In this document: positions 21,167-28,458 of the stretch, one piece after another
Layout of the letters: every line of letters starts with the position of its first letter
How positions within the stretch are numbered: the stretch's first letter is position 1
Assembly (NCBI GenBank): GCA_012799255.1
Contig: JAAZLQ010000053.1
Coordinates: 1-45,777 of the forward strand
Direction: 5' to 3'
DNA from: Bacillota bacterium
GTDB lineage: Bacteria > Bacillota_G > Limnochordia > DTU010
Length of the DNA: 45,777 nt
Position numbers and translations under genes: made by a program
Notes under the pieces: model-generated
Told to the model about the DNA's origin: nothing
Seen by the model: the letters and a program-made list of their open reading frames with translations, nothing else
Database searches by the model: none

Positions 21167-21931
21167 TTATGGTACGATGATAGGCCGACCCGTTTCAGGG
21201 TGAGTAAGGGTGGGCACAGATACTCTAAAGACCTCCCTAATCAACTCTGGTGTCAATACTTCCTGGGGGGTTCCTTCGCTGACAAGACTGCCCTTGCTTA
21301 AAACAAAGACATAATCACAGAAACTGGCTACCAGATTTAAGTCGTGAAGAACTGCTAATACAGTAACACCTTGCTCACTTTTTTTCTTCAAGAGTCGGCA
21401 AGTGTTGATCTGATGTTCTAAATCCAAATGTGTGGTAGGTTCGTCGAGTAATAAAACCTCTGTCTGCTGAGCAAATGCCCGAGCCAAAGTGACTCTTTGG
21501 CGTTCGCCCCCACTTAGATCGCTGACTAAGCGATGGGAAAAATCCGCCACACCAGTTTCTCTCATACTAGCTTTTGCAACTTCCATGTCCTCATCCGCCG
21601 GAGTGCCCAATCTGGTATAGAAAGGACTCCGCCCCAAAAGAACCACTTCTTCCACGGTAAATGGGAAATAGTATGAGGTCTGGGGTATCAGTGCGATTTC
21701 CCCGGATAGCTCACGCAAGCTGTACGACTGCAATTTCCGCTCATTGAGATAAACAGTTCCCTTGTAGGGTGTAATGTAACCATCGATAAGTTTCAAGAGA
21801 GTGGATTTTCCGGCTCCATTTGGGCCAACAACTCCATAAAAGAGTCCAGGCTTGAGTTGTAAGCTCAGATCTTGTATTACCAGTTCGCGATCGTAGGCAA
21901 AGGTGACATTTTCCAGACGAATTTTAGCCAT
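21167..21931 (-). CDS. btuD: Cobalamin ABC transporter, ATPase
   Basis: Cytoplasmic ATPase of the vitamin B12 importer. 254 residues, FepC/BtuD family. Walker A GPNGAGKSTLL, Q-loop IPQTSYYF, signature LSGGERQRV, Walker B LLLDEPTTHLDL, and the H-switch LAVLHDLN are all present. It overlaps the permease gene by eight bases. The cobalamin specificity is inferred from the riboswitch ahead of btuF; alone the sequence could equally be a siderophore or heme transporter ATPase. Confidence 0.93.
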   Translation of the reverse strand: MAKIRLENVTFAYDRELVIQDLSLQLKPGLFYGVVGPNGAGKSTLLKLIDGYITPYKGTVYLNERKLQSYSLRELSGEIALIPQTSYYFPFTVEEVVLLGRSPFYTRLGTPADEDMEVAKASMRETGVADFSHRLVSDLSGGERQRVTLARAFAQQTEVLLLDEPTTHLDLEHQINTCRLLKKKSEQGVTVLAVLHDLNLVASFCDYVFVLSKGSLVSEGTPQEVLTPELIREVFRVSVPTLTHPETGRPIIVP

Positions 21932-22979
21932 TGAAACCTGCCCCCCCTTTCATTAGATAGATGAAAAAAGGGCCTCCCACAAAGGCGGTAATAATACCAA
22001 CGGGCAGTTCTGTCGGAGATAGTACTGTCCGGGCCAAAGTATCCGCTACCAGTAAAAATACCGCACCTACCCAAAACGAGTGCAAAGTTAAGCGCCTATG
22101 ATCAGCCCCCAAAACGAGGCGCAGAGCATGGGGAACCATTAACCCTACAAAACCAATGACCCCAGAGACTGCCACACAAGCGGCAGCCATTAGGGAGCCG
22201 ATAATCAAGACCGAGCGCTGTAGTTTCTGAACATCTATCCCCAGGCTATGGGCGGTTTCTTCACCTAACAAGTACACATTCAGGTCTTTCGCTAACCACA
22301 GTGCCAAGATCAATCCTATAAAGACATAAGGTGTGGCCACGACAAGGTGCTTCCAATTACGTCCAGAAAGACTCCCCATTAACCATAGATAAACGTCCTG
22401 CAAGTTTTGAATTCGTAGCACCATCAAAAGAGAAACAATAGCAGTGAGAAAAGCACCAATCGCCACCCCTGCTAAGAGTAAACTTGTAGGTTCCAAACGT
22501 CCCTTCCTTTGACCTAGCAAGGAAACTACATAAGTCGCCAGCATAGCCCCGGCAAAGGCGAAAAGAGGCAAAAATCCGAACCCAACTATTCCTTGGGGAA
22601 TAAAGAACAACAGACCTACCGTTGCTCCTAAAGAAGCGCCGGAAGATACACCTATAATATATGGATCAGCCAAAGGATTGCGCAGACTCCCCTGAAAAAG
22701 CACTCCCGCTACACTGAGTCCCCCACCCACAACTAGCGCCAAAAGAACTCTAGGCAATCTCACCCGAAGCACAATTGCTTCCTGGGCAGCGGACCAACTG
22801 GTCCCAATTAGGTTTTTAAATCCCGGAAGTTGAGCCAAAATAATCTTAAGCACATCTGCCAGGGGAATTCGTACCGAACCCAAGGCTGTAGCCACAACCA
22901 CTACGAGCACTAATCCTAAGAAAACACCGCCAAAGCGGCGTAAACTGACGCTCATCTTAAATGCCATCCAATATTTCAA
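21924..22979 (-). CDS. btuC: Cobalamin ABC transporter, permease
   Basis: The FecCD-family membrane subunit of the B12 importer. 351 residues with about ten hydrophobic segments. Family motifs are VRLPRVLLALVVGGGLSVAG, NPLADPYIIGVSSGASLGA and the end VPHALRLVLGADHRRL. The upstream start (22979) overlaps the btuF end by 23 bases. An alternative ATG at 22955, just after the btuF stop, would give MSVSLRRF and is equally plausible. It lies downstream of btuF and overlaps btuD. Confidence 0.92.
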   Translation of the reverse strand: MKYWMAFKMSVSLRRFGGVFLGLVLVVVVATALGSVRIPLADVLKIILAQLPGFKNLIGTSWSAAQEAIVLRVRLPRVLLALVVGGGLSVAGVLFQGSLRNPLADPYIIGVSSGASLGATVGLLFFIPQGIVGFGFLPLFAFAGAMLATYVVSLLGQRKGRLEPTSLLLAGVAIGAFLTAIVSLLMVLRIQNLQDVYLWLMGSLSGRNWKHLVVATPYVFIGLILALWLAKDLNVYLLGEETAHSLGIDVQKLQRSVLIIGSLMAAACVAVSGVIGFVGLMVPHALRLVLGADHRRLTLHSFWVGAVFLLVADTLARTVLSPTELPVGIITAFVGGPFFIYLMKGGAGFNG

Positions 22980-23769
22980 TTAGCTCTTCTAGAGCATCCA
23001 AGAGACGTGGGGTGGTTCTGGAATAGAGATCTGGGTTCACTTCGTACACGTTGCCATTCTTCATGGCGGTGATGACCTGCCAAGCGGGTCGGTTTAATGC
23101 CTCCTCCAGGTTATAACTGGTGAGGAGCACAACTTCAGGATCCCTCTCAATCACTACTTCCTCGCTGAAAACCGGCCATGGTGTTGGAGCATCGCCGGCA
23201 ATGTTCTGACCACCAGCTAAGACTATCAACTCATCCATAAAGCTACCTGGCCCAGCCGTCATCAGGGGTTCGTTCCAGACTTCAATAAAGACTCTAGGTG
23301 TATTTTCCCGCTTAATACCATTTGTTAACTCGGTTAAGCGCGATTCCATCGCTTGTGCCAAATGCTCACCATTCTCCTTAGCCCCCACCGCTTCACCTAA
23401 CTTGATCAGAGAGTCCTGGACTTCAGCTACCGTTTTTGGATCCACAACGAACACGGGTACACCTAACTCGCCGAGGAGTTCCAGATGACTTTGGACCAAA
23501 GTAGAATCTCCCACCACCAGGTCCGGATCTAAACCAAGCAGAAGCTCCACATTAAGATTAAAGGCATCGCCAACAACTGTTCTCTGGGTAGCCGCTTCAG
23601 GATAGTCACACCAGCTGGTCACACCCACGACTCGCTCACCCACACCTAAGGCAAAAAGGGTTTCGGTAATACTTGGCGCTAACGATACTATCCGTTGGGG
23701 GGCAGCAGAAGCCACTCCCGTACTTAAGGAAAATAGCAGAACCAGGATCAAAGTAAATCTTCTTTTCAC
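22957..23769 (-). CDS. btuF: Cobalamin-binding protein BtuF-like
   Basis: Solute-binding protein of the importer, class III helical-backbone type. 270 residues. Signal peptide MKRRFTLILVLLFSLSTG with a likely type I cleavage after ASA. No cysteine is present, so there is no lipobox, unusual for a Gram-positive-type binding protein. The BtuF start RIVSLAPSITETLFALG, CDYPEAA and ELLLGLDPDLVV are clear. The start is GTG 23769 behind GGGAGAG, which follows directly on the riboswitch terminator's T-run. It is the first gene of btuFCD. Confidence 0.92.
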   Translation of the reverse strand: MKRRFTLILVLLFSLSTGVASAAPQRIVSLAPSITETLFALGVGERVVGVTSWCDYPEAATQRTVVGDAFNLNVELLLGLDPDLVVGDSTLVQSHLELLGELGVPVFVVDPKTVAEVQDSLIKLGEAVGAKENGEHLAQAMESRLTELTNGIKRENTPRVFIEVWNEPLMTAGPGSFMDELIVLAGGQNIAGDAPTPWPVFSEEVVIERDPEVVLLTSYNLEEALNRPAWQVITAMKNGNVYEVNPDLYSRTTPRLLDALEELIEILDGI

Positions 23770-23782
23770 AACTAATCTCTCC

Positions 23783-23818
23783 CGAAAAAAATAATACCCT
23801 AGGACTCAGTCTCTAGGG
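23783..23818 (-). terminator. Riboswitch expression-platform terminator
   Basis: On the minus strand CCCTAG-A-GA/TC-CTAGGG forms a hairpin (23797-23818) followed by TATTATTTTTTT. It lies between the cobalamin aptamer and btuF, with the btuF Shine-Dalgarno directly behind it, so ligand binding probably stops transcription here. Confidence 0.88.
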
Positions 23819-23874
23819 AAAAGATCTTAATTAAAAGCCCCTCTCCTTTCCGCGCAAGATGGTTCTAGACTTCC

Positions 23875-24050
23875 GATTTGGCAGGTCTCCTGGCTCCCAA
23901 ATCAACGCAGACTCATTCCTTCCCCACATTATAGATGTGAGTGGATCTTATGAGCTACTCCTTGGATACAGTGGCGGGACCGCGTGGTTTCTCAGACTTG
24001 AGCCCAACTTCCCTATTATGCTTCTTGCCTTGGCAAGAAGGCACCAAATC
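23875..24050 (-). ncRNA. Cobalamin riboswitch
   Basis: On the minus strand the conserved cobalamin aptamer elements appear in order: GGTGCC, AATAGGGAAG, GGTCCCGCCACTGTA, the CTCATAAGATCCACT region, GGGAAGG and the B12 box GAGCCAGGAGACCTGCC. Helix P1 is GATTTGG (24044-24050) with CCAAATC (23875-23881). It precedes btuFCD and fixes that transporter's substrate as a cobalamin. A terminator lies downstream as the switch. Confidence 0.97.
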
Positions 24051-24151
24051 AGCTATGCAATTGTAGTTAAGTATATACTACTCCCCACAGCAATATCCTG
24101 CTTCACTTTGGACATAATAGAAGGACCATAGGCCGAAAAGGGGGAGCCACC

Positions 24152-24769
24152 TTGAGTTATCGTGATCACCTAGAAGCTCAGAAAAAGTATGTTCGCACCA
24201 AGAAAGAAGCACTTGAAGCTAAGCGTGATCGAGAAAGAAACCCACGTCCTCCCAAGTACGATCCACCCCCTGCGCCAACTAGTCCCTGGTTAGTGATCAC
24301 ACTAGCCACTTTGGCCTTGCTTCCGTTCCTTTCCCTCTTCTTTCTACTTCAAAGTACACTCGTCACTCAAACGCCAAGAGAAGAACTGACCATTTGGATT
24401 TGCTCCAGTGAATTGGAGTTTGACGCGATCAAAAAATGGCTAGAACCGGAGATTCTAGCCAACGAGTTAACTTGGAGCATTGTTCATGCAGAATCCAAAG
24501 ACCAGTTATTGTACGCCCTAAGGAATGCTTGGATTGACTTGGCTATTATGGAAGAGGAGTTCGCCAGGGAACTATACGAGGCACTTGCCTTGGCACCCCT
24601 GTGGGAAAAACTAGAAGGGCCCACTTGGGGAAATGCCTTCATCCCCTTCTGGAACCCCCAACCCTTCCGTAAAACTTTTGGTTGGGTAGTTCCCAGCAAT
24701 GGAAGGATCACTGAGGGTCGCCATCTCTTCACTGTAATGCGCCAGTTTGCCCAGCCCTTCAATCCTTAG
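24152..24769 (+). CDS. Membrane-tethered partial solute-binding-like protein
   Basis: 205 residues from TTG 24152, with GGGGGAG at good distance. It is divergent from the riboswitch operon. Residues 1-45 are a very charged helix and a proline-rich stretch, 46-67 a membrane segment ([19 protein letters not shown]), and the rest is probably extracytoplasmic. That part ([34 protein letters not shown]) resembles about half of a type 2 extracellular solute-binding domain, too short for a full two-lobed protein. No ABC transporter gene is nearby on this strand. It overlaps folD tail-to-tail by 11 bases. Function unknown. Confidence 0.75.
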   Translation: MSYRDHLEAQKKYVRTKKEALEAKRDRERNPRPPKYDPPPAPTSPWLVITLATLALLPFLSLFFLLQSTLVTQTPREELTIWICSSELEFDAIKKWLEPEILANELTWSIVHAESKDQLLYALRNAWIDLAIMEEEFARELYEALALAPLWEKLEGPTWGNAFIPFWNPQPFRKTFGWVVPSNGRITEGRHLFTVMRQFAQPFNP

Positions 24770-25601
24770 CTGCTGCGTCAACAGTGGCTTTGAGTAACAT
24801 CGCAATGGTCATGGGTCCGACTCCCCCTGGAACTGGGGTAATCGCTCCTGCCACTTGCCGAACCTCCTCGTAGTCCACGTCGCCAACAATCATGTCGTCA
24901 ACCCGGTTAATGCCAACATCTATAACTACTGCACCGGGTTTGATCCAGTCTTTCTTGATCATGAGTGGGCGCCCCACAGCTGCAATCAGGATGTCAGCCC
25001 GTCTACATTCTGCAGCCACATCTTTTGTGCGGGAGTGACAAATGGTGACCGTGGCGTTTTCCCGCAAAAAGAGGCTTGCCACTGGTTTTCCCACAATGTT
25101 ACTACGCCCAACAACCACCACATTCTGCCCCGCAATGGGAGTTCCTGTACGTTTTACTAGTTCTAGAATTCCAGCAGGTGTACAAGGAACAAATCCCTCT
25201 TCACCAATATGCAGTTTACCCACATTGATTGGATGAAAGCCGTCAACGTCCTTCTCTGGCGAAATGGCATTAATCACTTTCTCTTCATCTAAATGGGAGG
25301 GTAATGGCAGTTGCACCAAAATACCATGAACTTTGTCGTTCAGATTAAGATCATTGATTAGTGCTAAGAGCTCTTCCTGTGATGTTTCTTCAGGTAAACG
25401 ATGGATGGTGGAGTTGACCCCAATTTCCTCACAAGCCTTCTTCTTCATCCTAACATAGACCTTAGACGCTGGGTTGTCGCCTACTAAAACAACGTCTAAA
25501 CCAGGGGTGTTTCCCTGGGTGCTGAGTTGTTCAACCCGTTTGGCTAAACTGGCACGGATTTCTGCAGCAATGTTTTTTCCGTCAATAATCCTTGCTGTCA
25601 T
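24759..25601 (-). CDS. folD: Methylenetetrahydrofolate dehydrogenase/cyclohydrolase
   Basis: Bifunctional enzyme interconverting 5,10-methylene-THF and 10-formyl-THF via methenyl-THF. 280 residues, normal length. The catalytic Lys region [13 protein letters not shown], the signature [14 protein letters not shown], and the NADP site [14 protein letters not shown] are seen, ending [21 protein letters not shown]. The start ATG 25601 has GAGGAGGA upstream. Together with fhs it provides the one-carbon route from formate to methylene-THF. It follows the isomerase-like gene by 15 bases. Confidence 0.97.
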   Translation of the reverse strand: MTARIIDGKNIAAEIRASLAKRVEQLSTQGNTPGLDVVLVGDNPASKVYVRMKKKACEEIGVNSTIHRLPEETSQEELLALINDLNLNDKVHGILVQLPLPSHLDEEKVINAISPEKDVDGFHPINVGKLHIGEEGFVPCTPAGILELVKRTGTPIAGQNVVVVGRSNIVGKPVASLFLRENATVTICHSRTKDVAAECRRADILIAAVGRPLMIKKDWIKPGAVVIDVGINRVDDMIVGDVDYEEVRQVAGAITPVPGGVGPMTIAMLLKATVDAAAKD

Positions 25602-25616
25602 CTTGGTCCTCCTCGT

Positions 25617-26588
25617 CTATACCCACCACGCCTTAGGCATGGGCTCGTTCAGAATGACCTCCTGCAAAAAGCTAACCGCTTTTCCAAAACCTTCATCAAT
25701 AGACGCCAAAGAGTCTTCGTGTTCAATACTCAAAACATAGTCATAACCGACCATGCGTAGCTCACTAACCATGTCCTTCCAAAACTTGTAGTCGTTCCCA
25801 TAACCGACTGATCTAAATAGCCAGGAACGCTCTGGAAGTCGATCATAAGGTTTAATATCTAAAACTCCGTTCACAGCGGTATTATAGGGATCAACATGGG
25901 TGTCTTTAGCATGGAAATGGAAGATGGCTTTGTGTTTTCCTAATTCTCGAATAGCAGCTACCGGATCCACGCCTTGCCAAATCAAATGGGAAGGATCAAA
26001 GTTCGCTCCAACACTGAGTCCAACTGCTTCTCGTAGTCTGAGAAGTGTGCCTACGTTATACACCGCAAAACCGGGGTGCATTTCAAAGGCAATCTTGTCA
26101 ACTCCATGCTCTAAGGCAAACTTGCTTTCCTGTTGCCAGTAGGGAATAATCTTCTCTTCCCACTGCCAGTTTAGGATCTCCTGAAAATCAGTGGGCCAAG
26201 CACAAGTCACCCAGTTGGGGTACTTAGACTCTTCGCTATCACCTGGACACCCAGAAAAAGTGTTAATGATGGAAATGCCCAGTTTTTCTGCCAGGCGCAC
26301 AGCGTTACGCCAGTCTTCATGAAATTCCCGAGCGATTTTGGCATTCGGATGAAGTGCGTTCCCGTGTACGCTCAATGCGCTAATTTCCACCCCCGCATCG
26401 GCAAAGGTCGCCTTGAACTCATCCAACTTCTTTGCATCCCCAAGCAAGACTTCGGGATCGCAATGGGACTTGCCAGGATAACCACCGCATCCAATTTCCA
26501 CCGTGTTTAGACCGAAACTCTTAATCTTCTCTAGCATATCCCTAAGGGGCAAACCACCATACAACACAGAAAACACTCCGATTCTCAT
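25617..26588 (-). CDS. Sugar phosphate isomerase/epimerase family protein
   Basis: A TIM-barrel protein of the xylose-isomerase-like (IolE/IolI, AP endonuclease 2) family. 323 residues. Likely metal-site stretches are AFEMHPGF, NFDPSHLIWQG, HFHAKDTH and LSIEHED. The substrate cannot be predicted, but family members act on inositol- or sugar-derived compounds. The start ATG 26588 has AAGGAGTGAG upstream. It is placed directly before folD without other sugar genes nearby, so context gives little help. Confidence 0.9.
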   Translation of the reverse strand: MRIGVFSVLYGGLPLRDMLEKIKSFGLNTVEIGCGGYPGKSHCDPEVLLGDAKKLDEFKATFADAGVEISALSVHGNALHPNAKIAREFHEDWRNAVRLAEKLGISIINTFSGCPGDSEESKYPNWVTCAWPTDFQEILNWQWEEKIIPYWQQESKFALEHGVDKIAFEMHPGFAVYNVGTLLRLREAVGLSVGANFDPSHLIWQGVDPVAAIRELGKHKAIFHFHAKDTHVDPYNTAVNGVLDIKPYDRLPERSWLFRSVGYGNDYKFWKDMVSELRMVGYDYVLSIEHEDSLASIDEGFGKAVSFLQEVILNEPMPKAWWV

Positions 26589-26648
26589 ACCTAACTCACT
26601 CCTTATCGTACAAAGCTTCTATAATGTGAGTAGTTGGACAATTTGCCA

Positions 26649-26840
26649 TTAATTCCTTCCATAATCACGGTTCTGGGACGCTTGGAGCTTCTGAAGTTCC
26701 TCGTCAACAATTTGCTTATCTAAACGCTCAAACAGGACTTCTTGTTGGCGAGTTTTAAAACCCACCGGAATCAGCTGGAATCTCCAGTTGCGTTCTAGTT
26801 GAAACCATTTCTCCAGTATCTCCGAGGCATTTGGCCGCAC
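26649..26840 (-). CDS. Doubtful small ORF, possibly a gene remnant
   Basis: 63 codons from GTG 26840 with no ribosome site (GGACAACA before it) and no family recognised. The C-terminal two thirds (KTRQQEVLFERLDKQIVDEELQKLQ) looks like a charged helix. A second frame starting at 26932 runs on through the same segment for 45 codons, which would fit a frameshifted remnant. It lies between tRNA-Arg and the isomerase gene. Confidence 0.25.
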   Translation of the reverse strand: MRPNASEILEKWFQLERNWRFQLIPVGFKTRQQEVLFERLDKQIVDEELQKLQASQNRDYGRN

Positions 26841-26948
26841 TGTTGTCCGCTGACGTTATTGCCCGCTACCACAGGGCTAAGGGAGGCCAAGCGCTTCCGA
26901 TTAAAACCTTCGTCCTCTATCTTCCTTTCCATGGTTTGATTACATTTA

Positions 26949-27000
26949 AAAACCGAAAACGCCCTCCTCTCCGAAAACTAAGTTTTCGGGGACGAGAGCG
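26949..27000 (-). terminator. Terminator of tRNA-Arg
   Basis: On the minus strand CCGAAAAC-TTA-GTTTTCGG (26971-26989) forms a perfect eight-pair helix extended by CGCTCTC/GAGGAGGGCG-type pairs, followed by TTTTCGGTTTTT. It lies about 35 bases downstream of the tRNA. Confidence 0.8.
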
Positions 27001-27033
27001 TATATTGCCTTTTGTAGGATTAGTAGATAGATA

Positions 27034-27108
27034 TGGCGCGCCTAGCAGGACTCGAACCTGCGCTCCCGGCTCCGGAGGCCGGTGCTCTATCCGCTGAGCT
27101 ATAGGCGC
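27034..27108 (-). tRNA. tRNA-Arg (CCG)
   Basis: Cloverleaf on the minus strand: acceptor GCGCCTA/TAGGCGC, D-arm with AGCTCAGCGGATAGAGC, anticodon loop CTCCGGA (anticodon CCG, codon CGG), T-arm CAGGTTCGAGTCCTG, and encoded CCA. Its own promoter (27127-27155) and terminator flank it. Confidence 0.96.
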
Positions 27109-27126
27109 TTGTTTTACGACAACGTA

Positions 27127-27155
27127 ATTATAACAGCTACTTGAAAGAAAATCAA
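27127..27155 (-). promoter_or_regulatory. Sigma-A promoter of tRNA-Arg
   Basis: On the minus strand the -35 TTGATT (27150-27155) and -10 TATAAT (27127-27132) are 17 bases apart. The tRNA starts 19 bases after the -10. Confidence 0.88.
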
Positions 27156-27192
27156 GAACGACGTTTGAAAACTCAGCTTTCTGGGAATGGGC

Positions 27193-27220
27193 TTGACTTT
27201 CCCACAAAACTCCTTATAAT
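27193..27220 (+). promoter_or_regulatory. Sigma-A promoter of ahpC
   Basis: -35 TTGACT (27193-27198), 16-base spacer, and -10 TATAAT (27215-27220). An inverted-repeat operator begins at the very next base, over the expected transcription start. Confidence 0.85.
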
Positions 27221-27244
27221 TGATAGTAACGATTATCACTATCA
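27221..27244 (+). promoter_or_regulatory. Probable Fur/PerR-type operator before ahpC
   Basis: TGATAGT (27221-27227) and ACTATCA (27238-27244) form a perfect seven-base inverted repeat around AACGATTATC. The internal GATTATCA also resembles a Fur-family half-site. Placed from -10 edge through the start point, it would block transcription when bound. PerR is the most likely regulator for a peroxiredoxin, but no perR or fur gene is in the window. Confidence 0.6.
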
Positions 27245-27265
27245 TAATTTTAGAGGAGGAGTTTC

Positions 27266-27829
27266 ATGTCTTTAATCGGAAAAGAAGTGAATGATTTCAA
27301 GGTGAAGGCGTTTCATAACGGAGATTTCAAGGATGTGAGTAAGGAAGACATCTTGGGGAAATGGTCCGTTTTCGTATTCTACCCTGCAGACTTCACCTTT
27401 GTGTGTCCCACAGAGCTAAGCGATTTGGCGGATCACTACGAAGAATTCAAACAGATCAATACTGAAATTTATTCGGTATCCACAGACAGCCATTTTGTCC
27501 ACAAAGCTTGGCACGATGCTTCCGACACGATTAAAAGAATTAAATACCCAATGCTGGCTGATCCTACTGGGCAGTTATCCAAAGACTTTGGCGTCTACAT
27601 AGAGGATGAAGGCATGGCATTACGTGGCAGTTTTATCATTAATCCTGAAGGTAAAGTCGTTTCCTATGAGATAAACGATAACAGCATTGGCCGCGATGCC
27701 TCTGAGCTGTTGCGCAAGGTGCAAGCTGCACAGTTTGTTGCGAAGCATAGTGATCAGGTCTGCCCCGCCAAGTGGCGTCCCGGTGCCAAAACCCTAACCC
27801 CAAGCACCGAACTAGTGGGAAGACTTTAG
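27266..27829 (+). CDS. ahpC: Alkyl hydroperoxide reductase, peroxiredoxin subunit
   Basis: A typical 2-Cys peroxiredoxin that reduces H2O2 and organic peroxides in the cytoplasm. 187 residues. The peroxidatic site is FYPADFTFVCPTE with Cys-47, and the resolving Cys-166 lies in QVCPAKW. The AhpC C-terminal arm is complete. The start ATG has GAGGAGGAG upstream. No ahpF lies beside it, so the reductant is supplied elsewhere (thioredoxin reductase or an NrdH-like system). Operator and promoter suggest peroxide or iron control. It is a single-gene unit ended by a hairpin terminator. Confidence 0.97.
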   Translation: MSLIGKEVNDFKVKAFHNGDFKDVSKEDILGKWSVFVFYPADFTFVCPTELSDLADHYEEFKQINTEIYSVSTDSHFVHKAWHDASDTIKRIKYPMLADPTGQLSKDFGVYIEDEGMALRGSFIINPEGKVVSYEINDNSIGRDASELLRKVQAAQFVAKHSDQVCPAKWRPGAKTLTPSTELVGRL

Positions 27830-27904
27830 TGGTAGAAGCCATTCCAAGAAAAGAAGCAAGGAACATTTTTATCAAGACCTAATTAAAAAATATTGAAAAA
27901 TAGA

Positions 27905-27947
27905 AGAGATGACATATTGTACATATATAGTATGTCATCTCTTTTTC
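27905..27947 (+). terminator. Terminator of ahpC
   Basis: AGAGATGACATA (27905-27916) pairs perfectly with TATGTCATCTCT (27931-27942) and is followed by TTTT. It lies about 75 bases after the ahpC stop. Confidence 0.85.
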
Positions 27948-27971
27948 ATATATTTTGCAACTTATTAATGC

Positions 27972-28290
27972 TTATGTTGCATATCCTTTCCGCCGTGAAC
28001 CCAAGTCCGGAATATTAATACCTATGGTTAATTTGCCATCATGTTCAGTATAACAGTAATTATCATCTATGAAATAGGCGTTTATCCAACCAATGTGTTT
28101 TTTAGTTTCATCATTGATGCAGATTTGAAATCCATATCTTATATTTATTCCCAAGCTCATCAATGATATTATGGTCTATTGCAAATATATTCAGTTGTTG
28201 CCGAAGCCAACCTTGACTATAAGGTTTACCGTTGCGAGGGCCAGTATATCTTACAAATATAGTTTTCAGGATTGTTGTCTTCGTTACTAT
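27972..28290 (-). pseudogene. Decayed GNAT acetyltransferase
   Basis: Minus-strand reading frames carry a broken RimJ/RimL-like GNAT. The first frame (about 28290-28145) gives VRYTGPRNGKPYSQGWLRQQ and then stops at LHQ. The second (from about 28150) gives FQICINDETKKHIGWINAY and LTIGINIPDLGSRRKGYAT, where the GNAT acetyl-CoA loop motif RRKGYAT is followed immediately by a stop. So the gene has one frameshift, no start codon after the preceding stop, and lacks the C-terminal third. It lies between ahpC and the copper operon and is AT-rich compared with the neighbours. Confidence 0.8.
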
Positions 28291-28383
28291 TTATCTTGTC
28301 AGACTCTATCCAAATATACTGTAATAATAGTAAATGAAGATTAGACGTTGCTCCTTTTTTCTTATAGTTTTGGCTATCACTCC

Positions 28384-28413
28384 TTGACAATGCGCAAGCT
28401 GATCATGTAGACT
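28384..28413 (+). promoter_or_regulatory. Sigma-A promoter of the copper operon
   Basis: -35 TTGACA (28384-28389), 18-base spacer, and -10 TAGACT (28408-28413). The CsoR-type palindrome begins 11 bases downstream, over the likely start point. Confidence 0.8.
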
Positions 28414-28423
28414 GAAGACACTA

Positions 28424-28441
28424 ACACCCCCCGGGGGGTGT
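28424..28441 (+). promoter_or_regulatory. CsoR operator
   Basis: ACACCCCCCGGGGGGTGT is an 18-base perfect palindrome with the GC-rich core typical of CsoR/RcnR sites. It lies between the -10 box and the copA start, and the third gene of the operon is csoR, so Cu(I)-dependent derepression of the operon is the natural reading. Confidence 0.9.
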
Positions 28442-28458
28442 GGTGGGGAGTGAGAAAA

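Noticed and set aside
24152..24769. Full ABC binding protein for the neighbouring transporter
   Set aside because: Opposite strand, only half the size of a binding domain, and the B12 system already has btuF.
26917..27207. Minus-strand frame of 96 codons over tRNA-Arg
   Set aside because: Runs through the tRNA, its promoter and terminator; the peptide is translated tRNA sequence.
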